From Tenuibacillus multivorans (GTDB taxonomy: Bacteria > Bacillota > Bacilli > Bacillales > Alkalibacillaceae), in contig NZ_FNIG01000011.1 in assembly GCF_900103915.1 (NCBI RefSeq), positions 1 through 64,000 of the forward strand: a stretch of 64,000 bases of DNA. Reading direction: 5' to 3'. A model generated the notes under the pieces. The model was not told the origin of the DNA, made no database searches, and saw only the letters and a list, made by a program, of their open reading frames with translations. Numbering within the stretch: the first letter of the stretch is position 1; each line of letters starts with the position of its first letter. The position numbers were made by a program, and so were the translations under genes. Below are positions 18,083 to 29,380 of this stretch, in pieces.

Positions 18083-18508
18083 GTGGCTAAAAAAGCAGTT
18101 GATATAGTTAAACTTCAAATCCCTGCAGGTAAGGCGAACCCAGCACCACCAGTTGGTCCTGCATTAGGTCAAGCTGGTATTAACATCATGGGATTCTGTA
18201 AAGAATTTAACGCCAAAACACAAGATCAAGCAGGTACAATTATTCCGGTTGAAATTACGGTTTATGAAGACCGTTCATTTACATTCGTAACCAAAACCCC
18301 ACCTGCTGCAGTGTTACTTAAACAAGCAGCTGGTATTGAATCAGGTTCCGGTGAGCCAAACCGTAATAAGGTGGCTACGGTTAAACGTGATAAAGTACGT
18401 GAAATCGCAGAAACTAAAATGCCTGATTTAAACGCTGCTGATGTTGATGCAGCAATGCGTATGGTTGAAGGTACTGCACGTAGCATGGGTATTAACGTCG
18501 AAGACTAA
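18083..18508 (+). CDS. rplK: Ribosomal protein L11
   Basis: This 141-aa 50S protein of the GTPase-associated centre starts [16 protein letters not shown] with the proline-rich [20 protein letters not shown] (residues 21-40) where thiostrepton-type drugs bind, and ends with the 23S-binding C-terminal domain. It is also needed for RelA activation by uncharged tRNA. I chose GTG 18083, 6 nt after AAGGAGGTG, to match the 141-residue family length; an in-frame GTG at 18074 lies inside the Shine-Dalgarno sequence. Confidence 0.97.
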   Translation: MAKKAVDIVKLQIPAGKANPAPPVGPALGQAGINIMGFCKEFNAKTQDQAGTIIPVEITVYEDRSFTFVTKTPPAAVLLKQAAGIESGSGEPNRNKVATVKRDKVREIAETKMPDLNAADVDAAMRMVEGTARSMGINVED

Positions 18509-18535
18509 TCCTAGCTACATTTATATTGCGAATGT

Positions 18536-18672
18536 AGGTTGCGATTTAATCGCAACCTTTATTACGCGTAGAGGCGAACTCGTCGTAGTGTATGAAGATA
18601 TCATTAGCATAATCATGACAACTACGCCTCTGTCTTCGCCTAAAGACTCGCTATATTGCGAGTGTTCTTTAG
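18536..18672 (+). promoter_or_regulatory. Structured rplK-rplA spacer, candidate r-protein leader
   Basis: The 208-nt gap holds a terminator-like hairpin, AGGTTGCGAT (18536-18545) with ATCGCAACCT (18549-18558) before TTATTA; a long-range pairing AGAGGCG (18570-18576) with CGCCTCT (18625-18631); and a strong hairpin, CTAAAGACTCGC (18640-18651) with GCGAGT plus CTTTAG (18658-18672, 3-nt bulge). L1 is known to bind mRNA of its own operon in bacteria, so this could be an L1-responsive site. That assignment is inference. Confidence 0.5.
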
Positions 18673-18716
18673 AGTGGGAGGTCAATCCGTTAAAACCACA
18701 ATGAGGAGGATTTACA

Positions 18717-19409
18717 ATGGCAAAGAAAGGTAAAAATTATCAAGAAGCTTTAAAACTAATCGATCGTTCTAAAGCTTATGGTATTAGTGAAGCAGTTGAA
18801 GTTATGAAAAAAGCTTCAACAGCAAAATTTGATGAAACAGTAGAAGCTGCTTTTCGTCTAGGTGTAGACCCTAAAAAAGCAGATCAACAAATTCGTGGAG
18901 CAATGGTTTTACCACACGGTACAGGTAAAACACAACGCGTTTTAGTTTTTGCAAAAGGGGATAAAGCTAAAGAAGCTGAAGAAGCGGGAGCAGACTACGT
19001 AGGTGATGAAGAATACATCAACAAAATCAACCAAGGTTGGTTCGAATTTGATGTTGTAGTTGCTACTCCAGACATGATGGCTCAGGTAGGTAAACTAGGT
19101 CGTGTGTTAGGACCTAAAGGTTTAATGCCTAACCCTAAAACTGGTACAGTAACATTTGAAGTTGAAAAAGCTGTCCAGGAAATTAAAGCGGGTAAAGTAG
19201 AATACCGTGTTGATAAAGCCGGAAACATTCATGTTCCAATTGGTAAAGTTTCGTTTGATGATCAAAAATTAGTAGAAAACTTTGACGCGATTACCGAAAC
19301 TTTAGTTAAAGCTAAACCACAATCATCAAAAGGTACTTATATGAGAAACGTATCTGTTTCTTCTACGATGGGACCTGGAATTAAAGTTGATGTTTCATCT
19401 TATATGTAA
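18717..19409 (+). CDS. rplA: Ribosomal protein L1
   Basis: This 230-aa protein forms the L1 stalk of the 50S subunit and helps release deacylated tRNA from the E site. Diagnostic segments are [21 protein letters not shown] near residues 38-58, [33 protein letters not shown] near 115-147 and the RNA-binding C-terminal part. L1 is also a translational repressor of its own operon in several bacteria. The start follows TGAGGAGG. It is preceded by a hairpin-rich spacer and followed by the L10 leader promoter. Confidence 0.98.
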   Translation: MAKKGKNYQEALKLIDRSKAYGISEAVEVMKKASTAKFDETVEAAFRLGVDPKKADQQIRGAMVLPHGTGKTQRVLVFAKGDKAKEAEEAGADYVGDEEYINKINQGWFEFDVVVATPDMMAQVGKLGRVLGPKGLMPNPKTGTVTFEVEKAVQEIKAGKVEYRVDKAGNIHVPIGKVSFDDQKLVENFDAITETLVKAKPQSSKGTYMRNVSVSSTMGPGIKVDVSSYM

Positions 19410-19421
19410 TTTATAAAAAGG

Positions 19422-19450
19422 TTGACAAACAACTATCCATTTTATATAAT
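19422..19450 (+). promoter_or_regulatory. rplJ promoter
   Basis: TTGACA (19422-19427), 17 nt, TATAAT (19445-19450): a consensus SigA promoter directly after rplA, which drives the L10 leader. Confidence 0.92.
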
Positions 19451-19469
19451 TACGTTTGTTGAAAATAAA

Positions 19470-19609
19470 ATGACTAACGAAATACCGTAGACAGCAGGAG
19501 CAGAAATGCTTAAACCTTTCCTGCCGAGGTGTGCTAAATACGAATGAATCGTACTACTGTGTGCGATGATGAATATTTATGCCTCCATGTCTACATGGAG
19601 GCATTTTTT
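19470..19609 (+). ncRNA. Ribosomal protein L10 leader (autoregulatory) with terminator
   Basis: The segment with GAAATACCGTAGACAGCAGG, AATGCTTAAACCTTTCCTGCC and GAGGTGTGC is the conserved L10 leader of Bacillota. It binds L10(L12)4 and controls rplJ-rplL. The stem CAGCAGGAGC pairs in part with CCTTTCCTGC. It ends in an intrinsic terminator, GCCTCCATGT (19581-19590) with ACATGGAGGC (19593-19602) before TATTTTTT-like T-richness. Confidence 0.9.
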
Positions 19610-19666
19610 AATAGGTATGCACAGCGCGGTATGATCGGGATCAACCAACGACTAGGAGGTGGAACA

Positions 19667-20167
19667 ATGAGCAATGTACTTGAACTGAAAAAACAACAAG
19701 TAGACGAAATTGCACAAAAACTAGAAAACAGTAAAACAACAGTTCTTGTAGACTATCGCGGTCTTAATGTGGATGAAGTAACTGAACTTCGTCAACAATT
19801 ACGTGAAGCAGGTGTTGACTTTAAAGTTTATAAAAACACCATGACACGCTTCGCAACAGAGAAAGCAGGTTTTGAAGGATTAAACGAATTACTAGTCGGT
19901 CCTACAGCTATCGCTTTCTGTGAAGAGGATGCAGTTGCTCCAGCAAAAGTAATAGGTAATTTTGCTAAAGAGCACGACGCTCTAGAAATTAAAGGTGGCG
20001 TCATTGAAGGTGAAATTGCAACGCTTGAACAAGTTAAGGAACTTGCAGAACTACCTTCATACGAAGGACTTGTTTCTATGCTACTAAGCGTATTACAAGC
20101 ACCAGTTCGCGACTTTGCATATGTTACACAAGCAGTTGCGGATCAAAAAGAAGAAGAAGGCGCGTAA
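19667..20167 (+). CDS. rplJ: Ribosomal protein L10
   Basis: This 166-aa protein is the base of the L12 stalk on the 50S subunit: [37 protein letters not shown], then [10 protein letters not shown] and the C-terminal helix that binds L12 dimers. ATG 19667 follows AGGAGGTGG and gives the B. subtilis length; the frame is open to 19544 only by reading through the leader terminator. L10 with L12 represses its own synthesis through the upstream leader. Confidence 0.97.
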   Translation: MSNVLELKKQQVDEIAQKLENSKTTVLVDYRGLNVDEVTELRQQLREAGVDFKVYKNTMTRFATEKAGFEGLNELLVGPTAIAFCEEDAVAPAKVIGNFAKEHDALEIKGGVIEGEIATLEQVKELAELPSYEGLVSMLLSVLQAPVRDFAYVTQAVADQKEEEGA

Positions 20168-20214
20168 AACAGCGTCATAGTCGGATACAAAAAATTAATG
20201 AGGAGGATATTATC

Positions 20215-20580
20215 ATGACTAAAGAACAAATTATTGATGCGATTAAAGAAATGTCTGTATTAGAATTAAATGATTTAGTAAAAGCTATTGAGGAAGAGTT
20301 CGGCGTAACAGCTGCTGCTCCAGTTGCGGCTGCAGGTGCTGCTGCAGGTGGCGAGGCTGCTGAAGAAAAATCTGAATTTGATGTTGTACTTGAAGATGCA
20401 GGAGATTCTAAGATTAAAGTTGTTAAAGCCGTTCGCGAAATCACTGGCCTTGGCTTAAAAGATGCAAAAGAATTAGTTGATGGCGCACCAGAAACAATCA
20501 AAGAAGGTGTTGCTAAAGAAGAAGCAGAAGAAATGAAAGAAAAACTAGAAGAAGTTGGCGCGAAAATCGAATTAAAATAA
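20215..20580 (+). CDS. rplL: Ribosomal protein L7/L12
   Basis: This 121-aa stalk protein recruits translation GTPases. It has an N-terminal dimerisation domain (about 1-33), an alanine/glycine-rich hinge ([18 protein letters not shown], about 36-53), and the conserved C-terminal domain ([28 protein letters not shown]). It follows rplJ by 47 nt behind GAGGAGG. A strong terminator lies 8 nt after its stop, which would limit transcription into the downstream methyltransferase and rpoB. Confidence 0.98.
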   Translation: MTKEQIIDAIKEMSVLELNDLVKAIEEEFGVTAAAPVAAAGAAAGGEAAEEKSEFDVVLEDAGDSKIKVVKAVREITGLGLKDAKELVDGAPETIKEGVAKEEAEEMKEKLEEVGAKIELK

Positions 20581-20587
20581 AATCATA

Positions 20588-20617
20588 AAGCTCGCTGTTG
20601 TTCAGCGAGCTTATGTT
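20588..20617 (+). terminator. Intrinsic terminator/attenuator after rplL
   Basis: AAGCTCGCTG (20588-20597) pairs perfectly with CAGCGAGCTT (20603-20612) around TTGTT, followed by ATGTTTCTTT. The broken T-run suggests partial termination, as expected between rplL and rpoB. Confidence 0.8.
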
Positions 20618-20720
20618 TCTTTAGGAATGTGAAAACACAGGCTTTAAACCCAATATGATTGAAACCTTTGTTTTCCAGTCCACTTTCCACATCATTCTTC
20701 CCTTTGAAGAGGTGGCTTAA

Positions 20721-21341
20721 ATGAGCGATCATTATTATTCACAAAAACCTACTAGTAAAAGTAACCCTTCACATTTTCGAGAAGCAATCAATTCCATCAC
20801 ACTAGATTTCCACACAGATGAAGGTGTATTTTCAAAAAAGCAAGTTGATTACGGAACTAGAGCATTGTTAAACAACTTTAAACAACCAGAAACATTAGGA
20901 GATATACTTGATGTCGGATGTGGTTATGGTCCTATCGGATTAACATTAGCTAAAATGTATCCTAAATGCCATATAGTTATGATTGATGTGAATGAGAGGG
21001 CTATAAGATTAGCAAAAGAAAACCAAACCGTAAATAGGGTACCAAATGTAGATGTAGTACAAAGTGATGGGTTGAAACAAATACGTGGTCGTCAGTTTGC
21101 AACGGTTATTACTAATCCACCATTTAGGGCGGGTAAAGCACTAGTACACCAAATCGTGGAAGATAGCTATGATGTATTGGTTCATGAAGGTGAGTTTTGG
21201 GTAGTTGTTCAGAAGAAACAAGGTGCCCCTTCTTTAAAAGAAAAAATTAAAAAAGTGTTTGGGAATGTGGATGTCATTAAACGTGATAAAGGTTATTTTA
21301 TTTTGCGTGGTAAAAAGTTTGACTCGGGTATACCCGTGTGA
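20721..21341 (+). CDS. Class I SAM-dependent methyltransferase, RsmC-like (YbxB)
   Basis: This 206-aa protein has SAM motif I LDVGCGYGPIGL near residues 72-83 and the catalytic NPPF of amino-methyltransferases (TNPPFRAGK near 132-140). It matches the YbxB/RsmC-like proteins found between rplL and rpoB in Bacilli. RsmC methylates 16S rRNA G1207 in E. coli; whether this single-domain form does the same is inference. It starts behind GAAGAGGTGG. Confidence 0.92.
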   Translation: MSDHYYSQKPTSKSNPSHFREAINSITLDFHTDEGVFSKKQVDYGTRALLNNFKQPETLGDILDVGCGYGPIGLTLAKMYPKCHIVMIDVNERAIRLAKENQTVNRVPNVDVVQSDGLKQIRGRQFATVITNPPFRAGKALVHQIVEDSYDVLVHEGEFWVVVQKKQGAPSLKEKIKKVFGNVDVIKRDKGYFILRGKKFDSGIPV

Positions 21342-21706
21342 TAATATTAAAAAATGCCAATATATACGTTAACTTGTCAAGGACTTTTTAACAATTTTTA
21401 TAAAAAAGTTTAAAAAGCGTATAAAATTCGAGTGTAATACCGATAAATGTAATACTGGACTAAATGATTAAAGGGGTATTCATTCTGAAAAACTATTTAA
21501 ACTTTACACATTTTCTAAACCTAGGTCAAAACATTCGTGGTTTTCACGAATGTGCATATATAAATGCTTGAGAAACTTTGTTGATCAAGCAAGTTCGGCA
21601 TGCAGTTTTGTCGAACCATTTTTTGTTTAATCTTAGTAAACGTTAGTTATTGCTAGGATTATAAGTAAGTTTACTACTAAATCTGGTTGTTTGAGGGGTG
21701 AAGCAG
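21342..21706 (+). promoter_or_regulatory. rpoB leader with hairpins and an intrinsic attenuator
   Basis: The 365-nt gap contains a possible promoter (TTGTCA at 21374-21379, TATAAA at 21399-21404, wide 19-nt spacer). Three hairpins follow: ACATTCGTG (21531-21539) with CACGAATGT (21545-21553); GCTTGA (21566-21571) with TCAAGC (21585-21590); and GTTCGGCA (21593-21600) with TGTCGAAC (21609-21616) before CATTTTTTG. The last has terminator form, so rpoB expression may be attenuated. The remainder is AT-rich with no gene. Confidence 0.55.
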
Positions 21707-24700
21707 TTGACAGGTCAACTAGTTCAATATGGTCGACACCGCCAACGTAGGAGTTACGCAAGGATTAGTGAAGTTCACGACCTTCCAAATCTAATTGAAA
21801 TTCAAACGAAATCCTATGAATGGTTTTTACAACAAGGGATGAAAGAAATGTTTGAAGACATTTCACCGATTGAAGATTTTACAGGTAATCTTTCATTGGA
21901 GTTCGTGGACTACAGCTTAGGAGAACCAAAATACCCTGTTGATGAGGCGAAAGAGCGAGACGTTACGTATAATGCACCTTTACGCGTCAAAGTCCGTCTT
22001 TTAAATAAAGAGACGGGTGAAGTGAAAGAGCAAGAAGTCTTTATGGGTGATTTCCCATTAATGACTGATACGGGTACGTTTGTGATTAACGGTGCTGAAC
22101 GTGTCATTGTATCACAGCTCGTTAGATCGCCTAGTGTCTATTTTAGTGAAAAAATAGACAAAAACGGAAAAAGAGGTCATACAGCAACTGTTATTCCTAA
22201 CCGTGGGGCATGGTTAGAGTTCGAAACAGATGCTAAAGATGTTGTGCATGTACGTATTGATCGTACACGTAAATTACCGCTTACCGTATTACTAAGGGCA
22301 TTAGGCTTTAGCTCAGATGAGGAAATCATTGATTTAATTGGAGACAATGAGTTTTTACGTAATACATTAGAGAAAGACAACACAGAAGACAGCGAAAAAG
22401 CTTTGATTGAAATATATGAACGATTAAGACCGGGTGAACCGCCAACTGCAGAAAACGCACGTAGTTTATTATATTCACGTTTCTTTGATCCGAAGCGTTA
22501 TGATTTAGCGCGTGTAGGTCGTTACAAAATGAATAATAAATTACATTTCAAAAATCGTTTGCTCAATCAGACATTAGCGGAAACTATTGCTGATGAAGAG
22601 ACAGGTGAAGTTATCGCTCGTAAAGGTGATAAACTAAACCGTCGATTATTAGACAAACTGATGCCGCATTTTGAAATAGAGGAAGATGCGGCAGGTGAAA
22701 AAATTCTAGAACCTCAAGATGGTGTCTTAGAAGACCCTATTAAAATTCAATCCATTAAAATAGTAGACCCAACTGACCCTGAAGGTGAAAGAACATTAAC
22801 GGTTATTAGTAATGGTAATGTCAATTATAATGTTAAAAACATTACACCGGCTGATATTATCTCTTCTATTAGCTATTTCTTTAACCTATTACACACAGTG
22901 GGTAATACCGATGACATTGACCATTTAGGTAATCGTCGTTTACGTTCAGTTGGTGAATTATTACAAAACCAATTCCGTATCGGGCTTTCCCGAATGGAAC
23001 GTGTAGTTCGTGAGCGTATGTCTATTCAAGATACGGAATCGATCACACCACAACAATTGATTAATATACGTCCAGTAATTGCGTCTATTAAAGAGTTCTT
23101 TGGTAGTTCGCAATTATCGCAGTTCATGTATCAAACTAACCCATTAGCTGAATTAACGCATAAACGTCGTTTATCAGCATTAGGCCCGGGAGGTCTAACG
23201 CGTGAACGTGCGGGTTTCGAGGTTCGTGACGTACACTATTCACACTATGGTCGTATGTGTCCAATCGAAACGCCCGAGGGTCCGAACATCGGGTTGATTA
23301 ACTCATTATCAACTTTTGCGAAAGTTAATGAGTTTGGTTTCATTGAAACACCTTACCGTCGTGTAGACCCAGAAACCGGTAAAGTGACGGAACAAGTTGA
23401 CTATTTAACAGCTGATGAAGAAGATAATTATATCGTGGCTCAGGCAAATGCTCGTTTAACCGATGATGGTTCGTTTGTAGATGAAGAAGTTATCGCCCGT
23501 TTCCGCGGTGAAAACACAGCTGTTCCACGTGAACAAATTGATTACATGGATGTATCACCTAAGCAGGTCGTATCAGCAGCGACTGCATGCATCCCATTCT
23601 TAGAAAACGATGACTCTAACCGTGCGTTAATGGGTGCGAACATGCAACGTCAGGCAGTACCTTTACTTCAAGCGGAAGCTCCGTTCGTCGGAACTGGTAT
23701 GGAATATGTATCAGGTAAAGACTCAGGTGCTGCTGTTGTAGCAAAGCATGCAGGAATCGTCGAAAAAGTTGAAGCGAAAGAAGTTCATATTCGCCGAATA
23801 GAAGAAGTTGATGGTAAGGAAGTTGAAGGTGACTTAGATCGCTATAGACTAGCGAAGTTTATTCGATCCAACCAAGGTACATGTTATAACCAAAAACCTA
23901 TTATCTCTAAGGGCGACCGTGTGAAACAAGGTGAAATTTTAGCCGATGGCCCGTCAATGGACAAAGGCGAATTAGCTCTTGGGCGTAATGCCTTGGTTGC
24001 CTTTATGACCTGGGAAGGTTATAACTATGAAGATGCCGTCATCATGAGTGAACGTATGGTGAAGGATGATGTTTTCACGTCTATCCATATTGAAGATTTT
24101 GAAACGGAAGCGCGTGATACAAAACTTGGTCCGGAAGAAATAACTCGTGACATCCCTAACGTTGGTGAGGATGCTTTAAGAAACTTAGATGAGAACGGCA
24201 TTATTCGTGTCGGTGCTGAAGTCACTGATGGTGATTTATTAGTTGGTAAAGTCACACCAAAAGGAATGACAGAGCTTTCTGCGGAAGAACGTTTACTACA
24301 TGCTATTTTCGGTGAAAAAGCACGGGAAGTTAGAGATACATCATTACGAGTCCCCCACGGTGGTGGCGGTATCGTACTTGATGTTAAGACATTTAATCGA
24401 GAAGATGGTGATGAATTATCACCAGGTGTCAATAAACTAGTACGTGTTTACATCGTACAAAAACGGAAAATCTCTGAAGGGGATAAAATGGCTGGTCGTC
24501 ACGGTAACAAAGGTGTTATCTCACGTATTTTACCTGAAGAGGATATGCCTTACCTACCGGATGGTACACCAGTTGATGTTATGTTAAACCCATTAGGCGT
24601 ACCTTCTCGTATGAATATCGGGCAAGTGCTTGAGCTTCATTTAGGTATGGCAGCAAGAGAGATGGGTATTCATGTTGCATCACCAGTATTCGATGGTGCG

Positions 24701-25258
24701 GATGAAGAAGACGTATGGGAAACAGTCTTGGAAGCAGGCTTATCAAGAGATGGTAAAACAGTTCTTTATGATGGAAGAACAGGAACTGCTTTCGATAACC
24801 GTGTGTCAGTTGGTGTTATGTACATGATCAAACTTGAACACATGGTTGATGATAAATTACACGCACGCTCAACTGGACCATACTCCCTTGTTACACAACA
24901 ACCACTTGGTGGTAAGGCTCAATTTGGTGGTCAGCGCTTTGGTGAGATGGAAGTATGGGCTTTAGAAGCATACGGTGCTGCTTATACGTTACAAGAGATC
25001 TTAACCGTTAAATCCGATGATGTTGTTGGTCGTGTTAAAATGTATGAATCGATTGTCAAAGGTGAAAACCTTCCAGAACCAGGTGTTCCTGAATCATTCC
25101 GGGTACTCATCAAAGAGCTTCAAAGTCTTGGAATGGATGTCAAGATGCTAACGCAGGATCGTTCAGAAATTGACATGCGTGATTTGGAAGATGAAGATCA
25201 ACCAGAACAATTGAATGTTTCAATGGAAACAACGGAAGATCGCAACGTCAGTGAGTAA
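21707..25258 (+). CDS. rpoB: RNA polymerase beta subunit
   Basis: This 1183-aa subunit starts at TTG ([20 protein letters not shown] as in B. subtilis) behind GAGGGGTG; the GTG at 21698 lies in that Shine-Dalgarno sequence. All standard beta blocks are visible: the fork/rifampicin region (GSSQLSQFM...[14 protein letters not shown], residues about 466-492), [16 protein letters not shown], the [10 protein letters not shown] catalytic lysine region and the C-terminal clamp segment ([20 protein letters not shown]). Residue 475, codon TAT at 23129-23131, is Tyr in QFMYQTN, where other bacteria have Asp (E. coli D516). H526 and S531 equivalents are unchanged. rpoC follows after 49 nt. Confidence 0.98.
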   Translation: MTGQLVQYGRHRQRRSYARISEVHDLPNLIEIQTKSYEWFLQQGMKEMFEDISPIEDFTGNLSLEFVDYSLGEPKYPVDEAKERDVTYNAPLRVKVRLLNKETGEVKEQEVFMGDFPLMTDTGTFVINGAERVIVSQLVRSPSVYFSEKIDKNGKRGHTATVIPNRGAWLEFETDAKDVVHVRIDRTRKLPLTVLLRALGFSSDEEIIDLIGDNEFLRNTLEKDNTEDSEKALIEIYERLRPGEPPTAENARSLLYSRFFDPKRYDLARVGRYKMNNKLHFKNRLLNQTLAETIADEETGEVIARKGDKLNRRLLDKLMPHFEIEEDAAGEKILEPQDGVLEDPIKIQSIKIVDPTDPEGERTLTVISNGNVNYNVKNITPADIISSISYFFNLLHTVGNTDDIDHLGNRRLRSVGELLQNQFRIGLSRMERVVRERMSIQDTESITPQQLINIRPVIASIKEFFGSSQLSQFMYQTNPLAELTHKRRLSALGPGGLTRERAGFEVRDVHYSHYGRMCPIETPEGPNIGLINSLSTFAKVNEFGFIETPYRRVDPETGKVTEQVDYLTADEEDNYIVAQANARLTDDGSFVDEEVIARFRGENTAVPREQIDYMDVSPKQVVSAATACIPFLENDDSNRALMGANMQRQAVPLLQAEAPFVGTGMEYVSGKDSGAAVVAKHAGIVEKVEAKEVHIRRIEEVDGKEVEGDLDRYRLAKFIRSNQGTCYNQKPIISKGDRVKQGEILADGPSMDKGELALGRNALVAFMTWEGYNYEDAVIMSERMVKDDVFTSIHIEDFETEARDTKLGPEEITRDIPNVGEDALRNLDENGIIRVGAEVTDGDLLVGKVTPKGMTELSAEERLLHAIFGEKAREVRDTSLRVPHGGGGIVLDVKTFNREDGDELSPGVNKLVRVYIVQKRKISEGDKMAGRHGNKGVISRILPEEDMPYLPDGTPVDVMLNPLGVPSRMNIGQVLELHLGMAAREMGIHVASPVFDGADEEDVWETVLEAGLSRDGKTVLYDGRTGTAFDNRVSVGVMYMIKLEHMVDDKLHARSTGPYSLVTQQPLGGKAQFGGQRFGEMEVWALEAYGAAYTLQEILTVKSDDVVGRVKMYESIVKGENLPEPGVPESFRVLIKELQSLGMDVKMLTQDRSEIDMRDLEDEDQPEQLNVSMETTEDRNVSE

Positions 25259-25307
25259 ATGAGATCTTTAGAATTAATTCGTTGAAAAAATAAGGGAGGT
25301 AGGCTCC

Positions 25308-28300
25308 TTGATCGATGTAAACAGATTTGAGTTCATGAAAATAGGGTTGGCTTCACCTGACAAGATTCGTTCTTGGTCATTCGGTGAAGTAAAAAAACCA
25401 GAAACGATTAACTATCGTACATTAAAACCAGAAAAAGACGGTTTATTCTGTGAACGTATTTTTGGACCTACAAAAGATTGGGAATGTCACTGCGGAAAAT
25501 ACAAACGCGTTCGATACAAAGGTGTCGTTTGTGATCGTTGTGGTGTTGAAGTAACAAAAGCAAAAGTACGTCGTGAGCGCATGGGGCATATTGAGCTTGC
25601 TGCCGCTGTTTCTCACATTTGGTATTTTAAAGGTATTCCAAGCCGTATGGGTCTTGTTCTAGACTTATCACCTAGAGCACTAGAAGAAGTGATTTACTTT
25701 GCTTCTTATATTGTGACGGATCCAGGTGATACACCGCTTGAGAAAAAACAGCTACTAACGGAAAAGGAATTCCGCACGTATTACGAAAAATATGGTAATA
25801 CGTTTAAGGCACAAATGGGTGCTGAAGCAATCCGTAAGTTATTACAAGATGTTAATTTAGATGGCGAAGTTCAAGAACTTAAAGAGGAGTTAAAAACAGC
25901 TCACGGTCAACGTCGTACACGCGCAATAAAACGTCTAGAAGTACTAGAATCATTCCGTAATTCAGGAAATAATCCTGATTGGATGATTATGGATGTTCTT
26001 CCGATTATTCCACCAGAATTAAGACCAATGGTACAACTTGATGGTGGACGTTTTGCAACATCTGATTTAAATGACTTATATCGTCGTGTGATTAATCGTA
26101 ATAACCGTTTGAAACGTCTATTAGATTTAGGTGCACCAACGATTATTGTTCAAAACGAGAAACGTATGCTACAAGAATCTGTAGACGCGTTAATTGATAA
26201 TGGACGTCGTGGTCGTCCAGTTACTGGTCCAGGGAATCGTCCGCTTAAATCTCTATCTCATATGTTGAAAGGTAAACAAGGACGTTTCCGTCAGAACCTA
26301 TTAGGTAAACGTGTTGACTATTCTGGTCGTTCCGTTATCGTTGTTGGACCGAACTTGAAAATGTATCAATGTGGTTTACCTAAAGAAATGGCTATTGAAT
26401 TATTCAAGCCATTTGTGATGCGAGAATTAGTTGATCGCGGTTTAGCTCATAACATTAAATCGGCAAAACGTAGTATTGAACGTTTACGTCCGGAAATTTG
26501 GGATGTTTTAGAGGATGTTATTAAAGAACACCCAGTACTGTTAAACCGTGCACCGACGCTTCACCGTTTAGGTATTCAGGCGTTTGAGCCAACACTAGTG
26601 GAAGGTCGTGCAATTCGCCTACACCCATTAGTATGTACAGCTTATAACGCGGACTTTGATGGTGACCAAATGGCGGTTCACGTTCCATTATCGCCTGAAG
26701 CTCAAGCTGAAGCCCGAATTCTTATGTTAGCGGCTCAAAACATTCTAAATCCTAAAGATGGTAAACCAGTTGTGACACCATCTCAGGATATGGTACTCGG
26801 TAACTACTATTTAACGCTTGAACGTGATAATGCATTAGGCGAAGGAAGAGTGTTTTCATCTTATACGGAGGCTGTATTAGCATACGATAATGGCTATGTC
26901 CATTTGCACAGTCGTATCGGTATTAAAGCCAGCTCACTAAATAATCCACAATTTACTGAGGGGCAAAATGAAAAGTTACTCATCACGACAGTCGGTAAAT
27001 TGATCTTTAATGAAATTCTTCCTGACTCATTCCCATACATGAATGAGCCGACATCCTCTAACCTGGAGGAACGCACGCCTGATGAGTACTTTGTAGATAT
27101 TACAACTGATTTAAAAGAAGAACTTAAAAATAGAGAGTTAATTAAGCCATTTAAGAAGGGTATCCTAGGCGATATCATTGCAGAAGTCTTCAAACATTAT
27201 AAGATTTCTGAAACGTCTAAGATGCTGGACCGTATGAAGGACTTAGGCTTTAAGTTCTCTACAAAAGCAGGTATTACAATTGGTGTCTCTGACATTGTTG
27301 TATTAGAAGAGAAACAAAAAGTGCTTGACCAAGCACAAAGTAAAATTGATAAAGTCGTTAAACAGTTCCGCCGTGGTTTAATCACGGAAGAAGAGCGATA
27401 TGACCGAGTTATTGCAACATGGACGGAAGCGAAGGATGAAATTCAAGATAAGCTAATGGTTTCATTAGATGCCTTAAACCCTATCTTCATGATGAGTGAC
27501 TCTGGTGCCCGTGGTAACGCATCGAACTTCACTCAGCTAGCAGGTATGCGTGGTTTAATGGCTAATCCATCTGGTCGAATCATTGAACTACCAATTAAAT
27601 CAAGCTTCCGTGAAGGTTTAACCGTGTTAGAGTACTTCATTTCAACTCACGGTGCGCGTAAAGGTCTAGCCGATACAGCCCTTAAGACGGCGGACTCTGG
27701 TTACTTAACCCGTCGCTTGGTTGACGTTGCCCAAGATGTTATTATCCGTGAACACGATTGTGGAACGGACCGTGGCATGACGGTTTCAACATTACGTGAA
27801 GGAAATGAAATCATCGTACCGTTATATGACCGTTTAGTGGGTCGTACAGCATTTAGAATGGTACATCATCCAGAAACCAACGATATCATTGTTGAACGTA
27901 ATGAATTAATTACAGAAGATAAAGCTAAAGAAATCGTTGATTCTGGTGTTGAATCAGTCGTTATTCGTTCAGTGTTCACATGTAACACACACCATGGTGC
28001 TTGTGTGAAGTGTTATGGGCGTAATATGGCTACAGGCGATCGCGTTGAAGTTGGTGAATCTGTTGGTATTATCGCGGCACAATCAATCGGTGAACCAGGT
28101 ACACAGCTTACAATGCGTACATTCCACACAGGTGGTGTAGCTGGGGACGACATCACACAAGGTTTGCCGCGTATTCAAGAGCTATTTGAGGCTCGTAACC
28201 CTAAAGGTCAGGCTGTTATCACAGAGATTAACGGGCAAATCATAGAAATTAATGATGTCAAAGATAAGAAAGAAATCGTCGTTAAAGGCGATGTTGAAAC

Positions 28301-28916
28301 GCGAAATTATACAACACCTTACAGCGCTCGTATGAAAGTAGATGTAGGAGATGAAGTTATTGCAGGTCAAGCGCTTACGGAAGGTTCTATCGATCCGAAA
28401 GAACTAATCAAGGCACAAGGCTTGCAAGGGGTAGAACGATATCTGCTTAAAGAAGTACAAAAAGTTTACCGTATGCAAGGTGTTGAAATTAGTGATAAAC
28501 ACGTCGAGGTTATGGTACGTCAAATGCTTAATAAAGTACGTGTCATAGAATCCGGAGATACCGATGTTATACCTGGATCACTCCTTGATGTTAACCAATT
28601 TAGAGAAGCTAACCGTCAAGTGTTACTAGAAGGTGGGCAGCCAGCTGTGGCTAAACCAATTATACTTGGTATTACAAAAGCTTCGCTCGAAACAGACTCA
28701 TTCTTATCAGCGGCATCATTCCAAGAAACGACAAGAGTCTTAACAGATGCGGCTATTAAAGGTAAGTATGACGACCTACTCGGATTGAAAGAAAACGTTA
28801 TTATCGGTAAGCTTGTTCCTGCGGGTACTGGCTTAGCCAAATATCGTCATCTAGAAGCGGATAAAGAAGAAGTCGAAGTAGAAGAAGAAGTAGAAGAGAT
28901 GACAACTGAAATTTAA
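25308..28916 (+). CDS. rpoC: RNA polymerase beta' subunit
   Basis: This 1202-aa subunit starts at TTG behind AAGGGAGGT. The N-terminal zinc ribbon has C60, C62, C75 and C78 ([13 protein letters not shown]). The catalytic Mg2+ loop is NADFDGDQ at 447-454, followed by the bridge helix and trigger loop regions ([39 protein letters not shown]). The second zinc site shows CGTDRG and CKVC-like CVKCYG. The tail is an acidic run ([11 protein letters not shown]). It makes core polymerase with RpoB, transcribed from the same unit. Confidence 0.98.
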   Translation: MIDVNRFEFMKIGLASPDKIRSWSFGEVKKPETINYRTLKPEKDGLFCERIFGPTKDWECHCGKYKRVRYKGVVCDRCGVEVTKAKVRRERMGHIELAAAVSHIWYFKGIPSRMGLVLDLSPRALEEVIYFASYIVTDPGDTPLEKKQLLTEKEFRTYYEKYGNTFKAQMGAEAIRKLLQDVNLDGEVQELKEELKTAHGQRRTRAIKRLEVLESFRNSGNNPDWMIMDVLPIIPPELRPMVQLDGGRFATSDLNDLYRRVINRNNRLKRLLDLGAPTIIVQNEKRMLQESVDALIDNGRRGRPVTGPGNRPLKSLSHMLKGKQGRFRQNLLGKRVDYSGRSVIVVGPNLKMYQCGLPKEMAIELFKPFVMRELVDRGLAHNIKSAKRSIERLRPEIWDVLEDVIKEHPVLLNRAPTLHRLGIQAFEPTLVEGRAIRLHPLVCTAYNADFDGDQMAVHVPLSPEAQAEARILMLAAQNILNPKDGKPVVTPSQDMVLGNYYLTLERDNALGEGRVFSSYTEAVLAYDNGYVHLHSRIGIKASSLNNPQFTEGQNEKLLITTVGKLIFNEILPDSFPYMNEPTSSNLEERTPDEYFVDITTDLKEELKNRELIKPFKKGILGDIIAEVFKHYKISETSKMLDRMKDLGFKFSTKAGITIGVSDIVVLEEKQKVLDQAQSKIDKVVKQFRRGLITEEERYDRVIATWTEAKDEIQDKLMVSLDALNPIFMMSDSGARGNASNFTQLAGMRGLMANPSGRIIELPIKSSFREGLTVLEYFISTHGARKGLADTALKTADSGYLTRRLVDVAQDVIIREHDCGTDRGMTVSTLREGNEIIVPLYDRLVGRTAFRMVHHPETNDIIVERNELITEDKAKEIVDSGVESVVIRSVFTCNTHHGACVKCYGRNMATGDRVEVGESVGIIAAQSIGEPGTQLTMRTFHTGGVAGDDITQGLPRIQELFEARNPKGQAVITEINGQIIEINDVKDKKEIVVKGDVETRNYTTPYSARMKVDVGDEVIAGQALTEGSIDPKELIKAQGLQGVERYLLKEVQKVYRMQGVEISDKHVEVMVRQMLNKVRVIESGDTDVIPGSLLDVNQFREANRQVLLEGGQPAVAKPIILGITKASLETDSFLSAASFQETTRVLTDAAIKGKYDDLLGLKENVIIGKLVPAGTGLAKYRHLEADKEEVEVEEEVEEMTTEI

Positions 28917-28927
28917 TAGAGGTTGAG

Positions 28928-28994
28928 GCACCTTGAAATGCTTTAGATTTTTCATTGACAACTCATAATGTCAGTGGTACTATATTCAAGGTGC
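28928..28994 (+). promoter_or_regulatory. Promoter of the rplGB-str operon inside a 10-bp inverted repeat
   Basis: TTGACA (28955-28960), 17 nt, TACTAT (28978-28983) with TGG before the -10. The promoter is enclosed by a perfect inverted repeat, GCACCTTGAA (28928-28937) and TTCAAGGTGC (28985-28994). No T-run follows the second arm, so it is not a standard terminator. Confidence 0.75.
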
Positions 28995-29028
28995 TTCATA
29001 TAACCTTGTTACTTTGGAGGATAATTGA

Positions 29029-29280
29029 ATGTCTTATGAAAAAGTAGCACAGGCTAAAAAAAGCTTAATTATTGGAGCTAAACAAGTGCTAAAATCCATT
29101 AAAAGTGGTGATGTACTTGAAGTCGTTGTGGCTGAAAATGCCGAACGACGTATAACTGATAAAGTATTAAAAGCAGCAGATCAATACGAAATACCAATTG
29201 CTTATGTTGAATCTATGAAAAAATTAGGTGAAGCTTGCGGTATTGACGTTGGAGCAGCTGCAGTGGCAATTAAAAAGTAA
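29029..29280 (+). CDS. rplGB: L7Ae-like K-turn RNA-binding ribosome-associated protein (YbxF)
   Basis: This 83-aa L7Ae/L30e/Gadd45 family protein matches YbxF in length and place between rpoC and rps[16 protein letters not shown] and [19 protein letters not shown] fit the K-turn-binding fold. B. subtilis YbxF binds K-turn RNA in vitro and associates with ribosomes; its physiological role is not settled. It starts behind TGGAGGA with its own promoter and probably heads the str operon transcript. Confidence 0.94.
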   Translation: MSYEKVAQAKKSLIIGAKQVLKSIKSGDVLEVVVAENAERRITDKVLKAADQYEIPIAYVESMKKLGEACGIDVGAAAVAIKK

Positions 29281-29380
29281 ACTTTATACACCATCGTGTA
29301 TTGAGTTTGTTTTTTTGCCTAAAAATGAACCACCTGGATGTGTGGATTTAGAAACAATAGATCAGAAGGGAGGATATAAC

